From Nymphaea colorata (lineage: Eukaryota > Streptophyta > Magnoliopsida > Nymphaeales > Nymphaeaceae): a stretch of DNA of 64,000 bases. The position numbers and the translations under genes were made by a program. Shown here piece by piece: positions 22,170-34,800 of this stretch. A model generated the notes under the pieces. It saw only the letters and a program-made list of their open reading frames with translations, ran no database searches and had not been told where the DNA came from. Position 1 is the stretch's first letter. Each line of letters starts with the position of its first letter. Location: positions 14,100,629 through 14,164,628 of the forward strand of contig NC_045149.1 of assembly GCF_008831285.2 (NCBI RefSeq), in the 5' to 3' direction.

Positions 22170-25160
22170 TAAGCTCTGCAATGGATGATTCACTGGTTCA
22201 TATACATGTGTTAAAGCACATTTCTTACACATTTTGTGCCCAAGGAATCAGACCATGCCCAAAAATTGACAAAGCTACTTGAGAAAATTGAAAAAGAAAA
22301 ATAGGAGACAGCTAAATTGAAGAAAAAATTAGGTAACTCAAGTTAACTTTTTGTTCCTTTGAGTATTGAACAAAGTGTTGGTATGTGGAAGAAAAGAAAA
22401 ATGTGTTTGGAAGGTAACAAAACAATAGAAGAATCATTCAGAATTATGAGTGGAGATGAAATGGATAAAAAAATAGCTAGATTCTTTAATGCAAGTTCCC
22501 TTCCATTTAATTTAGCTAGAAGTCCTTATTAAAGATAAATATTTAAGATTTCTATTTTAAAATACAAAACGTTTAAGAGGCTGGTGTGGGCAGCTGGCCA
22601 CACCAGCCACAATGTGGATACGCCACTGTTTTCGGGGATCGAGATTCGGCCAACTCATCCACATTCTCTATTTCCGCAAATCCACCCATGTTTGCCTTCA
22701 TAGGTTTCAAAGAACTGTTTTCAGCGATTCCTAAAACCGTAAAAATCAGTTACCAAACAACTGAATAAGATAGATGATTCAATGGTTGATTTCCCCAATA
22801 TAAAAAAGAATGTGGAGTGAACAAAAAAATAAATATGAGAGATTTCATCTCCTAACACAATTTCTCATGTTATTTTAGAAGGTGGCTGATGGTTTTTCAG
22901 TTAATTCTCTTTATATATGAACAGAAAAAGGAAATGTATTTAACCTATTCTTTCTTAGTCGATATGTGTCTTTTTAAATATGTCTAAAATATTTAAAGAA
23001 AATGCACTTTCTTATTTCATCACAAAATAAGTCATGAAGTTATCCAACGTGAGAAAGTCGACACATCGAATTCTGATTTTTTCTACTTTTACAGTTTTCA
23101 AGGTCCAAGCAAACACAAATTTAGCAGATATATATGCACCGTTTTGGCATCAATGCCAATGCATTTAAATAAAATTTGATAAAAAAGTGTCATATATATG
23201 TTTGTTTGATTATCACATAAGATCATCAAGTTTGACACATATTTTGTAAGCCAATAGACTTTGCTAAATAATGACACACATTACAGGCCATGGACAGATT
23301 CTTTTATATAATTCCAATTTCTCTATGTTACTGGCTTGTGCGCCCAGCTGCCAAATATTTTCATAAAAAAATTTGGATGGCAAAATTTTCTTGCATTTTG
23401 CTATTTTAGTTTAAGGATAAGGTGCTCGTTGGATGTGTACAGTTGAACAAATTAATGTGATTTACGTATCCAACCATAATCAAATGCATTTCTAAATTTT
23501 GAGAAATGGTAGACTAAACCTATGAGCTTAAAGAGTTGAAAGGAGGTGATGGCCATGATAAGAAAGGGAATGAGAAAAAGAAAAGAGGCAAAAATATTTG
23601 CAATCCACCCGTTTTGTTTATTTAGATCAACATAACGAAATTAATATAACAAATCCTTGACACACAATCGTCCTTGTGCAAGACTTTCCTACATGTTAAA
23701 TAATTTATTTACAATAAACTCACATATATGTTAACAAAATATTGGGTATCTAATTAAAAGGTCTTAATCAGAGACAATTTTTTTTCTATTTGTCGCTACA
23801 AAGATTTTAACTATGAATATTCAACTACCAATGGGTTAGTCTACATCCCCAGGAGGCTGTTTTGGTTGGCCTTTTGACCAGATTCCATAGTGTTCACGCT
23901 CCAAACCATATTATGACAAGATGTCCAATGCCTTATGGTTTTGAAATGCAAATGTTTTAAAATATAATGAGAAAATCAAATCTTCTAAGATCACAAAAAT
24001 CATCAGCATTAAGTAGGTTTATACCAGAAGTGTTTTCTTGTGGGATGTAAATTTCATTTATTGGACTTTAAGATGACAAATGTATTATAACTTGCGGCGG
24101 TGGTGGTGATGATAACTGTTACAGAACTATATCGGTGGTTCAGACACTTGCTATAGAGCTATACTGGGGATGATACAGAAAGATCTAAACCGGTGCGTTG
24201 TTTCGCCCCTAATGCTCGCATATAGCGGTAGACCTATAACGGTGCAGCTTGCATATAGAGGCAGGTAGGCATGCCATCGAAGGCCCTCTCCCTCCGGCAA
24301 GCTCGTCTCTCTCTCCCTCTTTGATTCCTTTGTATATTTTTCTTTTTTTATCACATATATTTTTGTTTCTATTTCTTCACATGGTTATACATATTTATTT
24401 CCTCAATTGACACCGATAGCAGCAATTGCTGCATCTTTGACTGAAATCAATGCCAAATTTGAAAATCAGGTGCCTAATGGAAACAAGCCTTTCATTTGAA
24501 CATCCAACCATCCACTAATGAAAGCAAAGCTACCGTAACCTGAAATCGATGCCAAATTTGAAATTGGACATACAAACGACAAGCAGAGAGGTGGAGGCGG
24601 AACACAGCATCGAACTCGCACCTAATAATTCCCCAAAATATTCAGGTGAACCTGAATTTTTATGTGAGAAACAATAGAATCCAGCACCGCGCAACAACAT
24701 TGCTTGGCAGTATCTTATCCTCCCCAATACTACCTCAAAATGAAGAAGATTGAAGCAGAAAACATGAAGCATACCAAACTTGAGTCCTAAATTATAAGAA
24801 ACTAAATAAAGAACAATTTCATTCTGCATCTAGAAGACCTTCGAACTTCACCTACCATGAGTACATTGACTCCCGACAAAAAACAAAGAACAAAATAATC
24901 TAACATGAACCTTTAACACAATAGCGGCGCAAACCATAACTTCTGATTTGATTAAGCACTAGAATTGAGGAAAAAAAACTATTCAGAATTGTTGCTCAAA
25001 ACAAAAAAAAATGGAAACCCAAAAGGCGAAGGAAAGTTAAAAATGAGTTAAAAAAAAGAAAAATAATAATAAATATACAAGTAGAAATGGATATTTGGAA
25101 AGCCAGAACGAACAAACGAAACACAATGAACCCAAAAAAGAAAGAAATTGAAAAATGAAA
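22170..25160. other. Unassigned AT-rich DNA
   Basis: Mostly featureless by eye, apart from a perfect hairpin at 22579-22608. The right portion (24.4-25.16 kb) lies in the minus-strand direction downstream of a candidate exon and could be its intron. Confidence 0.4.
22579..22608. other. Perfect 11-bp inverted repeat (hairpin)
   Basis: GGCTGGTGTGG, an 8-nt loop, then CCACACCAGCC. It is GC-rich and stands out from the AT-rich surroundings. It has no T run after it and no known role; it may be the centre of a small fold-back element. Confidence 0.7.
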
Positions 25161-25165
25161 CATAC

Positions 25166-25503
25166 CTTCCAAGGATGCCTATATCCTTAATGCGCAAGCA
25201 ATTCCAGACTCATGAAAATTTCACGAAAGTTTGCAGCAGAATCAAGATCAGGATAGTAACACTCTAGCGTCGTCCAATCGACGCAACTTAACAGGGAAAA
25301 TTCTCCATGTGGACAAAGAAAATGTTGTCATGAACCTAAGCAATCGGTTCTTCAATCTAGAGAGAGATACCATGATCATAAATCACATGCAGAAGCTAAC
25401 AGAAATGGGTTACCTTCTTGATACGTTCATGATGATCTGTATCGGAGACCACACCATTGGGATTGTCGAGATCTGCAAGAATCTCCTTCAACTCACCCTT
25501 CAT
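25166..25503 (-). pseudogene. 5' exons of an unrecognised gene, likely broken
   Basis: A 90-nt open exon, 25503 to 25414, starts with ATG and encodes a 30-residue peptide beginning MKGELKEILADLDNPNG and ending DHHERIKK. It is followed at once by a good donor (AAG|GTAACC). Further on, before a strong donor (AAG|GTATGT at 25165), the strand reads DLDSAANFREIFMSLELLA in one frame and RIKDIGILG in the next, as if a single-base change broke exon 2. The composition is that of a real, soluble, charged protein rather than chance. I do not recognise the family. Upstream DNA (25.56-26.7 kb) could hold the promoter. Confidence 0.5.
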
Positions 25504-25559
25504 TGTTCGTCAATGCCCTTTCAGTTCCCCTCTCGATTTCTCCCCTTCCGGTGATGACA

Positions 25560-27300
25560 ATGGTCAAATGCCCATAATTGAAAATTTAAGAACTTCATGG
25601 AGGCCTGGTCAATCAAGATGATCAAGTAGGAGTTCACCTCATTAATTGAAAGGCAATAAGATCTACTGGCACTTGGGCACCCTTATACTTTCCTATACTT
25701 GGGACTTGAGGGTGAATGAGTCCACATCCGGTGTTTGCAAGCGCAGCAAAACTTTACTAGAACACAGCTCTCAACAAGGGTATTATCAAATCCTTCAAAT
25801 CATATCCCATGCTCACTGAGCACAAATTCGTGCACCCAGAAGGCATTGGCCTCATTTGGTTAGGCTGCTGGCCACCAAGCAATGTGATGGCTTGAGCCTA
25901 TGGCTCATGGCATGCCATCCATGGGGAAATGAACAAGCATCCCAGGCAAATCCATTCCCGACCTCTATAAAGAAAGTGCTCTTCATCGAGCTCGACAGTT
26001 TCTGAAGGAACAGGGTTGTAGATGTGAATGTTCGGGACAGGGTGAGGGCTGTGGTAGAGATGAGCCCGCTCTAACTGAAATGAACAGAAATGCAGAAATT
26101 AAGAAAAATTAAAACAAATTCACAGATTTCTTGCACTCATAATTTGAATTCTCTGCATACCAACCTACAGAGATTATCAATTGCTGCGCCAAGCCCAATA
26201 AATGCCCCTTGTAACAGTTCCAGCTCCAAACCTGCCCACAACCATTTAGATAAAAATAGCTAAATGAACAAAGAAAAGAAATTGAATCAACTTGAACCTC
26301 AAAAACACCTTAAAAGGTCAACCCTCTAAATTTTCAAGTATTGGAAAAGACTTTAGCAAGATACAACATGAATAGATGTAGATCCCTACCTTGAAGGTGG
26401 CTTGGCATAAGTTTGAGTGATCTAGAAATACATCGGCAATCATTTCTCTGCCACCTATGATTTAAAAAGCAAAAAGCAAGAAAATTACACAACCTTTCAC
26501 TACAATAATTTTAAATTTTCAAAACCTTCATTAAATGTGTTTCTGGCTGCAAAATATAAAAGAGGGGGAAAACGTTGGTACCTAAAAAAGAAGCCATTTT
26601 AGCCATCTCATTTTACCTTACAAAAAATCCATTGCCGATGGGTCCACACATCTGCAACAGGTTTGATACTTAGTTATTTCAGCTAAACAACTTCTAGCTT
26701 GTATAATTCCTACAAAGGTTCTTGTCTACTAATGTCAAATAAAAAACAATGGTTGACAAAAATTCTACATTATGATGGACTAATTTTAAATTTCAATAGA
26801 ATAACAGAATACTAACATTTTGGGAAGATGATACCAGGAGATCCGGATAAAGTTACTGCACATCAACCATCATATATGGAACACTTTGGCAGTCATCAAC
26901 AGGCACTTTAACCTGAACATTGTGAGCCCAGCCCAAAATTTAATTGAAGGGAAGGATAGAAACTGATTGTGAATTCAATTTGACCAGATCAATCAATTTC
27001 TGCAGTGATGATAAATTGAAAAACTTAAGCAAACTTCTGCAGGTACAACAACAGTATCGCAACTGATCATTATGCATCCAATGCACTAACCTATTTATGA
27101 TTGAATCATTCTGTTTGTGGTTGACTTTCTCAATTCTGGAACAGTTTGTTTGAAACTGATTTATCAATGCTTTCAGTCAATCTTTGACCTTGTAAAAATT
27201 GAGTCATTTTACCCATGCTCAAGCCAAATCAGATGTTATTCAAAGTTATTCCCCACAACTCATCTTGCTAATCTCATTAACTGAACTCGAAATATCCTGC
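25560..27300. other. Unassigned DNA upstream of the candidate exon
   Basis: No domain recognised. A CT run ends it at 27314-27333. Confidence 0.4.
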
Positions 27301-27360
27301 AATTATCTGCTGATCTCTCTCTCTCTCTCTCTCTTACTATGTTACTTCCAGCATTTCAGG

Positions 27361-27811
27361 ACCCACTCTTTGCTTTAAGAAATACTATAAAAAATGTTTT
27401 AACAAAATACTATAAAAAATTATGACTTGACCAAATAAGTGGTCAAGCCACCCTGGGAATCCAAGGTCAGACAATCCACATGTTTGCCAACTATGATATA
27501 TAGACTAGGACCATGAAACTAACATGCTTAATTGGTGGTTATTATTTAAACAAGTTCAACATTGATGAATACAAAAACAAATAGTTCATGAGCATTACCC
27601 ACTCTTTGTTTTAAGAAATACTATACAAAATTATGACTTGACCAAATAAGTGGTCAAGCCACCCTGGGAATCCAAGGCCAGACGATCCACATGTTTGCCA
27701 ACTATGATATATAGACTAGGACCATGAAACTAACATGCTTAATTGGTGGTTATTATTTAAACAAGTTCAACATTGATGAATACAAAAACAAATAGTTCAT
27801 TAGCATTACCT
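27361..27811. repeat. Recent tandem duplication, about 215-236 bp units
   Basis: Unit 1 (27361-27596) and unit 2 (27597-27811) are nearly identical for over 200 bp, both starting ACCCACTCTTTG and ending in CAAATAGTTCAT then AGCATTAC. Unit 1 carries a small internal duplication of AAATACTATAAAAAAT that accounts for its extra length. Differences are a handful of single bases, so the event is young. Confidence 0.95.
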
Positions 27812-28844
27812 TATAAATAGATGTTGAAAGTCAGTTGCTCCTAGTGGTACTAAAAAAATGGGCTTAATGGTGGCACTAAACGAACAGACTTAAAGAATGT
27901 CTAATGGGAGGAGAACAGCTTTGCATCTGCATTTGTCTCCCCATGTTACTTATTGTCTTTCACTTTTGACAATGTAGATGCACTTTGCCATAGTGACATG
28001 TACTTTTGAGAGGACTAATGGTCCAAAAGCATAAAAGAATTGTGACTAGTGACTGGTTACACAAACATACATGCATACAAACACACAGACTCAAAATAGC
28101 AAATATCATTTTCCATGTCCTACACCCATGTTGAGCTGCATGATACATACACAGGTGTGGCACTTTTCCAGGCGAATCACTATGACATAGACCTATATAG
28201 TCCAAACTCATAGCCCAAGATTAACATCCCATTTACATCCCTACTCCTGAAGCAACATTCTTTCCCAACTAGAAACTGCCATGGACAACACTACCTAGAC
28301 TTCCTAGATAGTTAAGTATTTACTTATGTCAATTTATTGATATTCCACTTCCAAGAGACTGGCGACTTCAAGTAGAGTATACAATGTATGGGGCTAACTG
28401 AATACTCCTTAAAATTGAGTTTCTTATAATTCTCTCTTTCTTGGTTTTTCTTTCCAACACAGGCTGATGCAAGAGCATGATAGTGAACACGAAAGAAATC
28501 ATAAGATTGTCAAATACCTTATATGTAGTAGCCTAAAATAGCACATGTACATACATATTTGGGACTAGACTTGATCAGATTTTATTTATCAAAAGAATGG
28601 AGTAAAAACATTGAAAAATGAAAACCAAGCAAATAAGTCAACAAAGCTCCTAAACAACCCATGCTACAACAAAAGTGAGAACTAAAGATGACAAGCCTTG
28701 TCTAGAAAACTAGTAAAACATAAAATAAAAGAAAAAGATTGAACTATAAAATCAAACCAACAATTGCCCAACTCAACAAAACTAAAATCTAACCAACTCA
28801 TAAGACAAGTACAACATGTAGATATTGGACTGGAGTAACCCTGA
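27812..28844. other. Unassigned DNA
   Basis: Nothing recognised on either strand. Confidence 0.4.
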
Positions 28845-30051
28845 GAGTGTTGCGGTTCCAACGAACCCAAGCTCTACTGGAACCGTGGCCAAAGCCGCTA
28901 GACTCTCTAGATTTCTGGGCGCCTCCCCCCGCTGCGATTTCTTCTTCAGCGTGAGGAGCAGGCCGACCGACCACCGTCTCACACATTCAAAAAATCAGTG
29001 TTATCTCTTCAATCATCCATTCACCTCGGGATTGCACAGGAAGCATCGCCTGGGAGTCCTCTCTCCAACGCATCAGAGTTGGCCGGAATATGGCGACTCC
29101 CGCTCACCTGTTGGTGGCCACTACAGCTGCTCAATCTTGTGCATGAAACAACCCGACATTTACCACTTCCAACTTTGAAAAATCAGCATTGATTCCACAG
29201 ACCCCTTTGTGGAAATCAGACGTGCAGCGTCGCCTGGGAGTCTGCTTCCAATGCACCGGTGCCCGACCAGAACTGATGCCAGAGCCAGTTGGAATTCAAG
29301 CTTTTTTGGTCCCCTATTTTTGAGACTGTAGACCCTGTTGCAGCAGAACGTGTATTTGTTCACAGGGCCATAAATTTGGATTCTCGTGTTGGAAGTCTGC
29401 AAGAGTGAGCTCATCGTCTTGCTTACTTCCTCACGGTTCCAACAAACCATAGCACGAGGAAATCCAAGCAGAAACCCAAAATTTGTAGAGGTGTGATGCT
29501 GCACCTGTTCCTATGCTACTGTCTCTGCGACTATAGAAACCACATCTTTGATCCATGGATCATATCTTTGGATTCCAGTGCAGATAGATGCAAGAGTGAG
29601 ATCTTCATTTCACTGACAGCCACGCAATTCCAATGGGCCATAGAACAAGCCAATCGGAGCCGCAAGCGCGAACCTGTAGAATAGTGAAGTTGCCCCTATC
29701 CGTCGATAGAATTCTGCTACTATGACTACAGCTGCATTTTCTGCTACAGTCTCGCCTCGGCATCTCAGGTAAGGTCTCAGTCTGTGGCAACCTCACTGCC
29801 TCCACTGCTGTTGGTGAAGTTCGGACGATAGGGAGTCATGGCCGAAGTGTCGTGAGTAAGAGGTAGGACTGGGTCGAGAAACTCTGTAACCAATCGGGCG
29901 TTGTTGTAAGGCCAGGGTCATGTCTGGCCGGGCATTGCTCGTAACAAGGAGTTAACCTCTCTTAGTTCAGTTTTTGGTAGCCGTTTCCGAAGGTAATCCA
30001 AGGTGGTAGCATTTGCTTGGCAGCACCTCGGCCGGGTGGTCGTATCATTAG
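28845..30051 (+). repeat. Long LTR (5' side) of a Ty3/gypsy-like element
   Basis: The first 650 bp match 34140-34800, for example GGAGCAGGCCGACC, CGTCTCACACATTCAAAAA and CACGGTTCCAACAAACCATAGCAC. The segment ends at a perfect tRNA-iMet primer site (30052). It is therefore read as a 5' LTR in plus orientation, probably truncated at its left end. Internal related blocks (TTCAAAAAATCAG...GGAGTCC...CCAACGCA, then CTTTGAAAAATCAGCATTG...GGGAGTC...CCAATGCACC) form a degenerate tandem repeat of a little over 200 bp within the LTR. No coding capacity is evident. Confidence 0.65.
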
Positions 30052-30063
30052 TGGTATCAGAGC
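30052..30063 (+). other. Primer binding site, tRNA-iMet
   Basis: TGGTATCAGAGC, a perfect 12-base match to the standard plant initiator tRNA-Met primer site, at the right end of the LTR-like segment. Confidence 0.85.
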
Positions 30064-30235
30064 ATAGGCACACCCACGATGACTCCAAAACACACTAGAA
30101 GATTGGCCCCTGCAACGTGGGAGAGACCCTTGAAGATTCCTCATAATCTTTAATACAGGACTAAACATTCGAGGTGTTACAGATTCGACCTGTAGAAACA
30201 TGATTTGCTTCAAATGTTTTGATTGTACAGGGTAT

Positions 30236-31405
30236 AGTCAAGCAAAGAAATCCTCTCAGGCAGATGTTTTCAAGTGATGATTGGGCTGCATATCCACATG
30301 CCTATAAAAGAAAGGCCACGACAGTTGTGGATACCATATTCAATGCTGACTTTTGGGAAACATGTGTGAACTTATTAAGATTTGTGTACCTCTAGTGAAA
30401 GTCCTTAGATTAGTTGACAGTGAAGATAAACCTTCTATTGGATATTTATATGAGGCTATGGCCATAACAAAAGAGGCCATTAGGGATAATATGAAGGGAT
30501 AAAAAAAGTTGTACGTGCCTATATGGAAGATTATAGATGAAAGGTGGTCTAGCCATCTTCATCACCCACTTCATGCAGCACCCTACTACCTAAATCCTGC
30601 TATTAGATATCTTCCCACTTTTAAGAAGAATAGAGAGGTCGAGTATGGCATGTTGGATTGTATTGAGATATTAGTAAGTGATTATAGAGAACAAGAAGCT
30701 ATCCATGTGTCGATCAACAAATATGATACTGGTACTGGTACCATGGGGAGGGAGACAGCAATTCGATGCAGGTCATCTTTGTGTCCAGGTATTTCACAAA
30801 GGGACTTTATACTTTTTTTCCATCTGTTATTAGATTTGTGGTGGGATAGGTTTGGGCTTGATTTTCCAGAATTAACAAAGTTTGTAATGAGAATCCTCAA
30901 CCAAACATGTAGTGCAACTGGATGTGAAGAAAATTGGAGTGTATTTCAGCACATCCACAGCAAGAAAAGGAATAGGCTGGAACATAAAAGGTTGAATGAC
31001 CTTGTTTACGTTCGTTATAAAATGAAGTTGAGACAGTAAATTAAATACTTCTGTTATGCAAAAATAGCCAATTCTAATATATATTTTCATTTTTAACAAT
31101 TTGTTAATTTTTTCTCTTGTTACACTTTAGGCAAATAGAAGAAACATCTACGAGGAAGCATCACACTCAATATGATCCTATCAGCCTTGATCATTTTGAT
31201 GTATTAGATTCTTGGGTTAAGAAGAACCATCCTCAATCCTTGACGAGGACTATCTTGATTGTTGAACATTGAAGGAGCAACAGAGATTATTGAAGAAGAA
31301 GAGGATGGGGAGCAATTGAATGTTGGTGAGATTCCAACAGAGGGGGTAGAAGCAATTGATGAAGAAAATGAAGATGATGCTGCAGATGACGAGGATTATC
31401 GTTGA
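30236..31405 (+). pseudogene. hAT transposase C-terminal relic with intact intron
   Basis: Covers about the last third of a plant hAT transposase. Reading rightward: FSSDDWAAY, then LVKVLRLVDSEDKP and GYLYEAM, then after a TGA stop the long open piece 30509-31039 with KIIDERW, LHHPLHAAPYYLNP, WWDRFG, and the C-terminal dimerisation block ATGCEENWSVF, IHSKKRNRLEHKRLNDLVYV. A phase-compatible intron (31036-31130) joins this to QIEETSTRKHHTQYDPISLDHFD. The tail, in two further frames, is DEDYLD and then IEGATEIIEEEEDGEQLN through a very acidic terminus ending at 31405. Frame shifts near 30.37 and 31.25 kb and the in-frame stop at about 30500 make it inactive. The N-terminal BED finger and catalytic DDE parts are missing. 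Confidence 0.92.
31036..31130 (+). other. Spliceosomal intron in the hAT relic
   Basis: Donor CA|GTAAAT at 31036 and acceptor CACTTTAG at 31130. Removal restores an open frame across a TAA at 31037-31039 and joins LRQ to QIEETS, continuing the conserved hAT C-terminal sequence. Confidence 0.8.
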
Positions 31406-31639
31406 ATCATGAAAGATGATAACAACATGTTTCGAACATATGAATTGTGATGTAATCTAATTCTCTTCGGCATGCTAAGAGGATAATCTGATTTCTTATT
31501 TTGGAATGTGTTGTTCATATACATGAATGTTCCTTTCAATACATTTTTCTTAATTTTTTCTGAATTTTTGCTTATTTTTTCTGATTTTTTATGTTCTTTT
31601 TCTCTTTTTATTTTTTCATATTTTTTAAAATTAGAAAAT

Positions 31640-31725
31640 TAAATTTACGATACGTGTGATACGTTACGGTACAGCATATAGGTTGGCCCGATCGATACGT
31701 GATATGCTATGCCTTTTACAACATT
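31640..31725. repeat. GATACG-rich subterminal repeats of the hAT element
   Basis: ACGATACGTG, GATACGTTACGG and CGATCGATACGTGATATG recur within 80 bp, just before sequence that resumes gypsy-type internal similarity at 31726. Clustered short repeats next to a terminus are usual for hAT elements; the exact end is not clear. Confidence 0.5.
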
Positions 31726-32651
31726 GATTGGGACTGACTGCTTGATAGAGATTATTTCCACCTCCTTGACAGAACTAAGGAAATCCTTAAGGAGGGAGAT
31801 GAAGACATGACCATCTATGCCTTACAGCCCTGCAGCCAAGCTGAGAATGTCGTGAGCTTAGTAATGGCCGATTCCGACCAAGGAGTAGCAGCCTCCAACA
31901 AAAAAAAAAATGGAGGAAAAGAACCGGTGTACAGGCTAAGGGAAGTGACCAGCCCACAGCTAAATGAGCAATGTCATCTCAGGCCGAGAGGAAGAAAATC
32001 CTCAACCAAGGAGGACAGCTTATGCCCGGGGACCCACAACTGCAGTCAACGAGGTTCGTTGGAGGACATCAAAGGTGGCATCACCAACCTCCAACACACA
32101 TACCACTTATCGTAGCTTCTTCCAGAAATGTGTGCCTAGGAGGGGTGGCTGCACCGTTCCCAGTCACAACATATGGTGGTGGAACCTCAGGCGTAATCAG
32201 TCCTCTATCCTTGAGCAGGAAGACAAAGGTGCTGTCCCTCCATTGGCTTTAGGTTATGCGAGGACTCCACTGGTAGGGGCAGGTTTCAGATGACCAACAT
32301 GGGGCACAAGTTAGAAGAAACTCAAGGCAGAAGCGTGCCATAGTGCAGTCTTCTTCCTACCGAAGAGCTATCATGGGAGAACTTCATTGGTAAGGACAAT
32401 GCTCGCTTGGTTCAAACAGGGCTGGCGCAAACTAAACCGAAGAGCTTACATCCTCGGCAGCATAGGGTGAGGCAACATCATTACAGCTGGGGCAGTTCTA
32501 TCAAAAACCACCCTACCATGGCTGAGAAGCAGAGACATTTTCTTTGGGACCCCGGCGAAAGGAAGCACCACTTAGGGAGTGCTTGCCGTCATGGTGACAG
32601 GCGAGACTCCAAGGAGCCTGAGAGCAGGGTCCATTTTAAGAGGGGTGGATC
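31726..32651 (+). pseudogene. Ty3/gypsy-like internal region, copy 1 (degenerate)
   Basis: Begins with CACCTCCTTGACAGAAC...ATCCTTAAGGAGGG, related to 40710-40750 (GACCTCCTTGAAAGAAT...ATCCTTGAGGAGGG). The right part matches 41.64-41.96 kb through GGAAGTGCTC/GGGAGTGCTTGCC and the tract AAGAGGGG just before an LTR. Open stretches exist (31807-32115) but show no catalytic motif, so this is either a non-autonomous element or strongly decayed. Confidence 0.6.
32638..32651 (+). other. Polypurine tract before LTR, copy 1
   Basis: AAGAGGGGTGGATC precedes the LTR start; the same AAGAGGGGTG occurs at 41951, next to the second LTR. Confidence 0.65.
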
Positions 32652-33159
32652 TAATTCGATCCTACCGTCGGCCAGCGACGAAAGTGCGGGCGGACGGAGG
32701 CATGGCTGCGAGACTCATCACTGCTGGGCCAGGCAAGGGCAGCCACTTGCTTCATTTCCCAAAGGGCCTCTCCGTTGCTAGGGACGTTGACAATGGGCCG
32801 GCATCAGACCGGGCGTCAGTTTAATGCAAGAATCCAGCTACAGGCCTTGAGCGACCTGCAACTTCAGCCAACGACAGCCAAAGTTGACCTAGCACTCAGC
32901 CAGGTGCAACCAAGGTGAACTCAACCTTATTCGGTTAATGGGTTGAGTGAAGCTCGTTCAGCATGAGTTCTGGGTGAGACACATTCCTCTTGTGATGCAG
33001 GACACAACCACATGAGGACACAGTTGCGTGACACAGCCAATACGTCTACAAGCGGGACACATACTTGTGCATGGGGGGACATAGCAGTGGGACACTGGGC
33101 AACACAAGCCTCATAGACATGGGTCTGGAACATGTACGTCGGGCCGAGTTTGGGTAGTC

Positions 33160-33166
33160 TATAAAT
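33160..33166 (+). promoter_or_regulatory. LTR TATA box, copy 1
   Basis: TATAAAT within CTATAAATCCAAAG; the same context occurs at 42479-42485 in the second LTR, which supports function as the U3 core promoter. Confidence 0.6.
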
Positions 33167-34139
33167 CCAAAGCTCTGACCCGCACTCCTTTTTGAGTTGG
33201 ATCGATGTAATGGGTCGGGGTTAGTCCCGGACCCAACTTATAATCTGTATCACCCGATTTTTGTATGCAACCCGGAATGAGATGCCGAGTCAAGTGATCA
33301 AACGGTGGACTGAACCGACTCAACCGTTCAGCTTCCAGTGCGAGGAGGAGGATGACGTATGGTAGCTTCCAACCTCCGGTGACCTGCTCCAAGCGACAGC
33401 ACGGTTCCAGAGTGCAGCGGTGTGGGTTCCCGACGTGAGGGCATGGGCAACTGGCAGCTAGACAACATCATTCGGTCAGACGGTAGCTTTTCTTGGTCGG
33501 CAGAATGCAGGCAGTCCTCTCCTCTACAAAACCCTCTTCTCGTTGAGTTTTCAGGCAGCTTTTGACCATCTTGCATTCCTTCAGATTTCTGTAACAACAG
33601 AAGGGATCGTCAGCACTCAATGAGGTGTTAGTTTTTCTTCTTCCCCCAAATGCTCTAAAATTTCGACGTGTTTCCTGTTCGTTGTATTAATCGTTCGTGT
33701 AATCCGACAGCAATAGTTTCTGTGATTTCTAGCAGCGTGGATGTTCCGGTGACCCCAACAGCTCTGAACACCCACGCATCCCTTCGGGTAAGGTTAGCGG
33801 TGGCACGATGAGTTTGCTGGTGGTGATAAACACCACCTCGACCATAAGCCTCGACCTGCTGTTCTGGCAGGAGACAGTAATCTGCATAACAGTGGAAGAA
33901 AGGAGCTACATTTCCGGTGATTCTTCCCATCTCCGACCACTTCAGGCCCCTCCTGGCAGTTTTCTCTATGGAACTGAGAGCCTGCCAGCAGTGTTAATCA
34001 AGCCGATGAAACGAGGACTCCACCCTATCGACCCCTCACGGTGACATGCCTCTTCAACAGTAGGAAGCATTGTTTGGCGGCTCATCGGTGATAGCTCCAG
34101 GTGTCTTTTGTTCTCCCAGTGCTTTGGCCTAATCCTCTA

Positions 34140-34800
34140 CATGCTACGGCTCCAACGAGCCCAAGCTCGACAGGAACCATCACTAGAGCTGGTCGGAATA
34201 TCTAGATTCCCGGCCGCCTCCCCTAGCTGTGATTTCTTCTTCAGCGTAAGGAGCAGGCCGACCAACCACCGTCTCACACATTCAAAAATTCAGAGTTATC
34301 TCCTCGATCATTCCCTCACCTCGAGATTGCATAAGAAGCATCATCTTGGAGTCCTCTTTCCAATGCACCGATGCTCGACCTGATCCGACATCAGCGTTGG
34401 CCAGAATCCAGTGATTTCCGCTTGCCTGTTGGCAGCCTTGGATGCAGCTCAATCCTGCGCGTGAAACAGCCCGACAATTACTGCTTCCAACTTTGAAAGA
34501 TCGGCATTGATTTCATAGACCCCCTTTCGTCGGGAAATCGAACGTGCAGCACTGCCTGAAAGTCCCACTTCCAACGCACCAGTGCTCGACCAGAACTAAT
34601 GTCATAGCCAGCCGAAATTGAAGCTTGTCTGATCCCCTGTTTTTGAGACTGCAGACCCTATTGTGGCAGAACGTATCTCTTTTCATAGGGCCATAACTTT
34701 GGATTCGGTGCCGAAATCCAAAATCGTGGGTTCAACATCTTCCTTACTTCCTCACGGTTCCAACAAACCATAGCACGATGAAATCCGAGCAAAAATCCAA
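34140..34800 (+). repeat. LTR segment homologous to 28845-29500
   Basis: Carries the same order of landmarks as the 28.8-kb segment, plus degenerate internal tandem blocks starting near 34278, 34487 and 34886 (TTCAAAAATTCAG, TTTGAAAGATCGGCATTG, TTTCAAAAATTCGGCATTG). Confidence 0.8.

Noticed and set aside
31964-32824. Several overlapping plus-strand frames of 80-124 codons
   Set aside because: They lie in a degenerate gypsy-type internal region and LTR; three frames are open at once because of GC-rich composition, and none has a retroelement catalytic motif.
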